64,000 nt of DNA from Pseudomonas alcaliphila JAB1 (GTDB taxonomy: Bacteria; Pseudomonadota; Gammaproteobacteria; Pseudomonadales; Pseudomonadaceae): the NCBI RefSeq assembly GCF_001941865.1, contig NZ_CP016162.1:4339501-4403500 (forward strand). Reading direction: 5' to 3'. Positions 60,056-64,000 of the stretch are shown piece by piece. Below the pieces are notes generated by a model. The model saw only the letters and a list, made by a program, of their open reading frames with translations. It was not told where the DNA came from and made no database searches. Made by a program: the position numbers and the translations under genes. Positions within the stretch are counted from its first letter, which is position 1. The number at the start of each line of letters is the position of its first letter.

Positions 60056-60994
60056 TCAGGCCTTGAGCATCGACTGGGCCATGCGCTCGGCAGTGGCCAG
60101 CGCGGCGGAGGTCATGATGTCGAGGTTGCCAGCGTAGGCCGGCAGGTAATGGGCGGCGCCTTCGACTTCGAGGAACACCGAGGTCTTCAACCCGCTGAAC
60201 CGGCCGAGGCCGGGGATGTTCAGCGGCGCGGACTCGGGGATCACGTCGAACTGCACCTGCTGCTTCAGGCGATAGCCGGGCACGTAGGCCTGCACCGCCT
60301 GAACCATTTCCTCCACCGAGGCCGCGACGGCGGCCTCATCGGCGGCGGCGGACAGCACATACACGGTGTCGCGCATGATCAGCGGCGGCTCAGCCGGGTT
60401 CATGATGATGATCGCCTTGCCCTTGGCCGCACCGCCGATCACCTCGATGGCTTTGCTGGTGGTCTCGGTGAACTCGTCGATGTTGGCGCGGGTGCCGGGA
60501 CCGGCGGACTTGCTGCTGATCGAGGCGACGATCTCGGCGTAATGGACCTTGGCCACGCGGGAGACCGCGGCGACCATCGGGATGGTCGCCTGGCCGCCGC
60601 AGGTGACCATGTTGACGTTGAGCTTGCCGAGGTGCTCCTCCAGGTTGACCACCGGCACGCAGTACGGGCCGATGGCCGCCGGGGTCAGGTCGATCAGGCG
60701 GATGCCCGGTTTGGCCTGGCGCAGCAGCGCCTCGTTCTGCACGTGGGCACTGGCCGAGGTGGCGTCGAAGACGAAATCGATGTCGGCGAACTCGGGCAGG
60801 TTGATCAGCCCTTCGACGCCGGCATGGGTGGTCGCCACGCCCATGCGCTGGGCGCGGGCCAGACCGTCGGAGGCGGCGTCGATGCCGACCATGGCGCCCA
60901 TTTCCAGGTACTTGGCGTTGCGCAGCACCTTGATCATCAGGTCGGTGCCGATATTGCCCGGACCGATGATCGCGACTTTGAGTTTCTGGTTCAT
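60056..60994 (-). CDS. dmpF: Acetaldehyde dehydrogenase, acylating
   Basis: A 312-residue NAD+- and CoA-dependent enzyme that oxidises acetaldehyde to acetyl-CoA. The Rossmann motif is [17 protein letters not shown], and the catalytic cysteine lies in [19 protein letters not shown] lies seven bases before the ATG at 60994, which is preferred over a TTG six bases earlier. Partner of DmpG; both are adjacent, as in the Pseudomonas dmp operon. Confidence 0.96.
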   Translation of the reverse strand: MNQKLKVAIIGPGNIGTDLMIKVLRNAKYLEMGAMVGIDAASDGLARAQRMGVATTHAGVEGLINLPEFADIDFVFDATSASAHVQNEALLRQAKPGIRLIDLTPAAIGPYCVPVVNLEEHLGKLNVNMVTCGGQATIPMVAAVSRVAKVHYAEIVASISSKSAGPGTRANIDEFTETTSKAIEVIGGAAKGKAIIIMNPAEPPLIMRDTVYVLSAAADEAAVAASVEEMVQAVQAYVPGYRLKQQVQFDVIPESAPLNIPGLGRFSGLKTSVFLEVEGAAHYLPAYAGNLDIMTSAALATAERMAQSMLKA

Positions 60995-61009
60995 CTGCAA
61001 GCCTCCAAT

Positions 61010-61795
61010 TCAGGTGAAGCGCACGGAGGCGCTGCCGATACCGCCGATGTCGACGCGCATCACGTCGCCGGCCTTGACCGGCTCCAACGGCACCAGCGAG
61101 CCGGACAGGATCACCTCGCCGGCTTTCAGCGCGATGCCGAAACGGCCCAGGGTGTTGGCCAGCCAGGCCACGCAGTTGACCGGCGAACCGAGCGCCGCAG
61201 CGCCGGCCCCGGTGCTGATGATGTGGCCGTTCTTTTCCACCACCATGCCGCAGGTGACCAGGTCGACCTGGCGCGGCGATACCGCCTGGTCGCCGAGCAC
61301 GAACAGGCCGCAGGAGGCGTTGTCCGCCACGGTGTCCTGGATCTTGATTTTCCAGTCGCGGATGCGCGAATCGACGATCTCGAAACAGGGCATCACGCAC
61401 TCGGTGGCGGCCAGTACGTCGGCGTTGGTCACGCCGGGGCCGATCAGGTCCTTCTTGAGGATGAAGGCGATCTCGCCCTCGGCCTTGGGCTGCATCAGTC
61501 GCTGGCTGATCGGCACCGCTTCGCCGCTGTTGAACACCATGGCGTCGGTCAGGTAACCGAAGTCCGGCTGGTGCACGCCCAGCATGTTTTGCACCGCCTT
61601 GCTGGTCACGCCGATCTTCTTGCCGATGATCTTCTCGCCGGCCGCCAGGCGCCGTTCGAGCAGGCGCAGCGAAATGTGGTAGGCGTCGTCGACGCTGATG
61701 TCGAAGCCACGCTCGGTCAGCGGGCTGATCGCCTCGCGGTTGAGCATGGCCTGGTACAGCTCGTCGCCGAGCGCGTTGATCATTATCTGGTCCAT
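61010..61795 (-). CDS. dmpE: 2-hydroxypenta-2,4-dienoate hydratase
   Basis: A 261-residue hydratase that adds water to 2-hydroxypentadienoate to give 4-hydroxy-2-oxovalerate. It starts MDQIMINALGDELYQAML and shows KIIGKKIGVTSKAVQNMLG, KAEGEIAFIL with metal ligands and SPVNCVAWLANTLG. A longer upstream frame lies inside dmpD and is rejected. It pairs physically with DmpH in the characterised pathway and is 11 bases after dmpD. Confidence 0.95.
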   Translation of the reverse strand: MDQIMINALGDELYQAMLNREAISPLTERGFDISVDDAYHISLRLLERRLAAGEKIIGKKIGVTSKAVQNMLGVHQPDFGYLTDAMVFNSGEAVPISQRLMQPKAEGEIAFILKKDLIGPGVTNADVLAATECVMPCFEIVDSRIRDWKIKIQDTVADNASCGLFVLGDQAVSPRQVDLVTCGMVVEKNGHIISTGAGAAALGSPVNCVAWLANTLGRFGIALKAGEVILSGSLVPLEPVKAGDVMRVDIGGIGSASVRFT

Positions 61796-61806
61796 GTCGG
61801 TCTCTC

Positions 61807-62655
61807 TCAGGAATGGCGGGCGTCGGCTTCGGCGAGGAAATCCTCGACCAGGCGGGCGAAGCGGGCGGCGTGTTCGATCTGCGTCCAGTGGCCGCACTGG
61901 CCGAACACGTGCAATTGCGCGCGGACGATCCACTCGGCCAGGGTCAGCGAGGCGGCCAGGGGGATCACCTGATCCTCGCGGCCATGGATCACCAGGGTTT
62001 CGTGGGGCAAGGCGCGGATCTGCGCCTCGCTGCTGGCCAGGCCATCGACCCAGCGCTGGCGCGGTGCGGGGAACATCTGCGCGAACGACTCCTGAAAACC
62101 GGGGCGGATGCTGGCCTGGTAACGCAGCTCGGCCAACTCGTCGGTGACCAGGCTGCGGTCGTAGGCGAAGGTGTCCATCAGCCGGCGCATGGTGGCGAAG
62201 GACGGCTCATAGCCCCACACATCATCCAGGCCCGGGGTGATCGGAAAGCTCACCCCGGCGCTGCCCATCAGCACCAGCCGGCGCACGCGCTCGGGGTGGC
62301 GGATGGCCAGGGCCAGGGCCAGGCCGCCACCGAAGGAGTTACCGACCAGATCGGCCTGCTCGATGCCCAGGGCATCGAGCACGCCAAGCGCGTGTTCGAC
62401 CCAGCGCTGTTGGTGGTACTGACCATCGGCCGGGCGTTCGCTGTAGCCGAAGCCCAGCATGTCCGGGGCGATCACCCGGCGACGCTTGGCCAGCTCGGGC
62501 ATCACCAGGCGCCAGTTGGCCCAGGCGGTGACGCCGGGGCCGGAGCCGTGGATCATCATCAGCGGGAAGCCTTCGCCGCTGTCGTGCAGGTTGGTGCGAT
62601 AGCCGGCGGCGAGGATTTCGCGGCCGATTTCCGGGCTGTTCTGGGGTGCGCTCAT
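61807..62655 (-). CDS. dmpD: 2-hydroxymuconic semialdehyde hydrolase
   Basis: A 282-residue alpha/beta-hydrolase that cleaves meta-ring-fission products to 2-hydroxypentadienoate. The oxyanion loop is MIHGSGPGVTAWANW, the nucleophile serine is in VGNSFGGGLALAL, the acid in IHGREDQVIPL and the histidine in FGQCGHWTQIEHA. ATG at 62655 is chosen over a GTG three bases upstream. It lies 7 bases after dmpC. This branch is needed for ketone-type fission products, while DmpC serves aldehydes. Confidence 0.94.
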   Translation of the reverse strand: MSAPQNSPEIGREILAAGYRTNLHDSGEGFPLMMIHGSGPGVTAWANWRLVMPELAKRRRVIAPDMLGFGYSERPADGQYHQQRWVEHALGVLDALGIEQADLVGNSFGGGLALALAIRHPERVRRLVLMGSAGVSFPITPGLDDVWGYEPSFATMRRLMDTFAYDRSLVTDELAELRYQASIRPGFQESFAQMFPAPRQRWVDGLASSEAQIRALPHETLVIHGREDQVIPLAASLTLAEWIVRAQLHVFGQCGHWTQIEHAARFARLVEDFLAEADARHS

Positions 62656-62662
62656 CACGGCC

Positions 62663-64000
62663 TCACAACTTCACACAGATGTTTTTCAGTTCGGTGTAGA
62701 ACTCCAGCGAGTGCACACCCCCTTCCCGACCGATCCCGGATTGCTTGCTGCCGCCGAAGGCGGTGCGCAGATCGCGCAGGAACCAACTGTTGACCCAGAC
62801 GATGCCGGCCTCCAACTGCCCGGCGACGCGGTGCGCGCGCGAGGTGTTCTCGGTCCAGATGGTCGCCGCCAGGCCATAGGGTAGGCTATTGGCCAACTCG
62901 ACGGCTTCTTCCTCGCGGTCGAACGGGCGGATATGGCAGCAGGGCCCGAAGATTTCCTCGGTGACCACCGCGGCACCGTCGGCCAAGCCGGTCCAGATGG
63001 TCGGTTGCACCCAGGCGCCGCCAGCCAGTTCGGCCGGCATCTCGGGCACGCCGCCGCCGGTGACCACTGTGGCGCCCTCATCAACCGCCTTCTGGTAATA
63101 GGAGAGGACCTTCTCGCGGTGCTGCAGGCTGATCAACGGGCCGAAGTTGGCCTGCGGGTCATCCGGCGTACCTATCACCAGGCTCTCGGCGCCGGCCTTG
63201 AGGCGGGCGACAAACTCATCGAAGATCGGCCGCTCGACATACAGGCGCTCGGTGCCCAGGCAGACCTGGCCGCCGTTGGCGAACACCGACCGCATGCTGC
63301 CTTCGATGGCCTTGTCCAGGTCGCAGTCGGCGAAGACGATGCCGGCGTTCTTGCCGCCCAGTTCGAAGGACACCGGCCGCACACCCTTGGCCGCCGCGCG
63401 CATGATCGCCTCGCCGGTGCGGGTTTCGCCGGTGAAGGTGATGGCGTTGACGTCCGGGTGCTCGGTGAGGAAGGCGCCGGCCGAATCCGGGCCGAAGCCA
63501 TGCACCACGTTGTACACCCCAGCCGGCACGCCGGCCGCCTGCATCACCTCGCCGAGCAGCGCGGTAGTCAGTGGGGTTTCCTCCGAGGGCTTGACCACCA
63601 CCGTGTTGCCGCAGGCCAGGGCCGGGCCGACCTTCCAGGTCATCAGCAGTAGCGGCAGGTTCCACGGGCTGATCACCCCGATCACCCCCTTGGGGCGGCG
63701 CACCGCGTAGTTGATCGCGCCACTACCATCCGGCGTGGCCATCTCGAAGGCTTCGGTGGCGACGTTCTTCAGTAGGTCGGCGAAGACCTTGAAGTTGGCC
63801 GCACCGCGCGGGATGTCGATATGGCTGGCGAGCGACTTGGGCTTGCCGGTATCCAGGCATTCGGCCTCGAGGAACTCGTCGAAACGTGCGGTGATGCCGT
63901 CGGCCACGCGGTGCAGGATCTCCGCCCGCTCGCTCACGCTCATCTTGCCCCAGGGGCCTTTCAGCGCGGCGCGTGCGGCCTGCACCGCTGCGTCGACTTC
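62663..64000 (-). CDS. dmpC: 2-hydroxymuconic semialdehyde dehydrogenase, 3' part
   Basis: An aldehyde dehydrogenase whose start lies beyond the window; 445 codons are visible. It oxidises 2-hydroxymuconic semialdehyde to 2-hydroxymuconate with NAD+. ALDH motifs: VISPWNLPLLLMTWKVGPAL, ITFTGETRTGEAIMRAA, the general base in SFELGGKNAGIVFADCD and the catalytic cysteine in FANGGQVCLGTERLYVE. Operon order C-D-E-F-G-H-I equals that of the dmp, nah and xyl lower pathways, so catechol 2,3-dioxygenase (dmpB) should lie just to the right. Confidence 0.95.
   Translation of the reverse strand, partial: EVDAAVQAARAALKGPWGKMSVSERAEILHRVADGITARFDEFLEAECLDTGKPKSLASHIDIPRGAANFKVFADLLKNVATEAFEMATPDGSGAINYAVRRPKGVIGVISPWNLPLLLMTWKVGPALACGNTVVVKPSEETPLTTALLGEVMQAAGVPAGVYNVVHGFGPDSAGAFLTEHPDVNAITFTGETRTGEAIMRAAAKGVRPVSFELGGKNAGIVFADCDLDKAIEGSMRSVFANGGQVCLGTERLYVERPIFDEFVARLKAGAESLVIGTPDDPQANFGPLISLQHREKVLSYYQKAVDEGATVVTGGGVPEMPAELAGGAWVQPTIWTGLADGAAVVTEEIFGPCCHIRPFDREEEAVELANSLPYGLAATIWTENTSRAHRVAGQLEAGIVWVNSWFLRDLRTAFGGSKQSGIGREGGVHSLEFYTELKNICVKL

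Noticed and set aside
1..64000. CRISPR array
   Set aside because: No regular repeat-spacer pattern and no cas genes. The TAAC and TGTGGGTC arrays have 12-base periods, far too short for CRISPR.

Overview
The window is high-GC gammaproteobacterial DNA and reads as Pseudomonas. Evidence is the gene set and order mpl-ubiX-DUF2845-YceK, a GNAT gene, an MtfA-type peptidase and ppa, together with a FixJ-type two-component pair, a DmdB/DmdC-like acyl-CoA cluster and a dmp/xyl-type meta-cleavage operon. No rRNA or tRNA gene was recognised.

Region 1 (1-16.85 kb) is ordinary chromosome. It holds the end of a GGDEF/EAL-type protein, a convergent-facing two-component system, an acyl-CoA ligase/permease/acyl-CoA dehydrogenase cluster, housekeeping cell-wall and ubiquinone genes, a degenerate kinase/phosphatase protein and ppa.

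Region 2 (16,863-50,067) is a 33.18-kb integrative island inserted at the ppa transcription terminator. It is bounded by 25-bp direct repeats, starts with a P4-type tyrosine integrase and carries TGTGGGTC repeats inside both ends. Its left part carries a two-gene Hachiman (HamA/HamB) anti-phage system. A recombination module follows (DUF932, YqaJ nuclease, RDF-like protein, RadC-like protein) with an XRE regulator and its probable operators. The centre carries the most striking locus: six minus-strand genes, every junction overlapping by 4-17 nt. In order they are an ankyrin-sigma70 fusion, a MORC/MutL-like GHKL ATPase, a Z1 helicase-like protein, a DUF4420 PD-(D/E)XK protein, an AIPR protein and a Vsr nickase. 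A cytosine methyltransferase converges on the last gene, and a WYL-domain (BrxR/CapW-like) regulator diverges from the first. The right part of the island carries an inovirus-Gp2/YagK-like gene split by an IS66 element, AlpA, two unrecognised proteins and a 12-bp-phased TAAC array.

Region 3 (50.07-57.8 kb) is a scarred junction. It contains a probably truncated gene, an IS110 transposase, an istB pseudogene, and fragments of an IS3 transposase, an aldehyde dehydrogenase and a TonB receptor. Among these lies an intact set of redox enzymes (ABM monooxygenase, MDR reductase, Old Yellow Enzyme, LLM oxidoreductase) followed by an ArsR-type regulator.

Region 4 (57.97-64 kb, minus strand) is the lower meta-cleavage pathway dmpCDEFGHI. 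It converts 2-hydroxymuconic semialdehyde to pyruvate and acetyl-CoA. The operon runs off the right edge, where catechol dioxygenase and upper-pathway genes would be expected.

The headline is the ankyrin-sigma factor at the head of the restriction-like operon. A sigma factor carrying all RpoD-type regions is physically and translationally linked to a multi-component defence system, suggesting dedicated transcriptional control or RNA-polymerase-based sensing. This is inference from gene architecture only.
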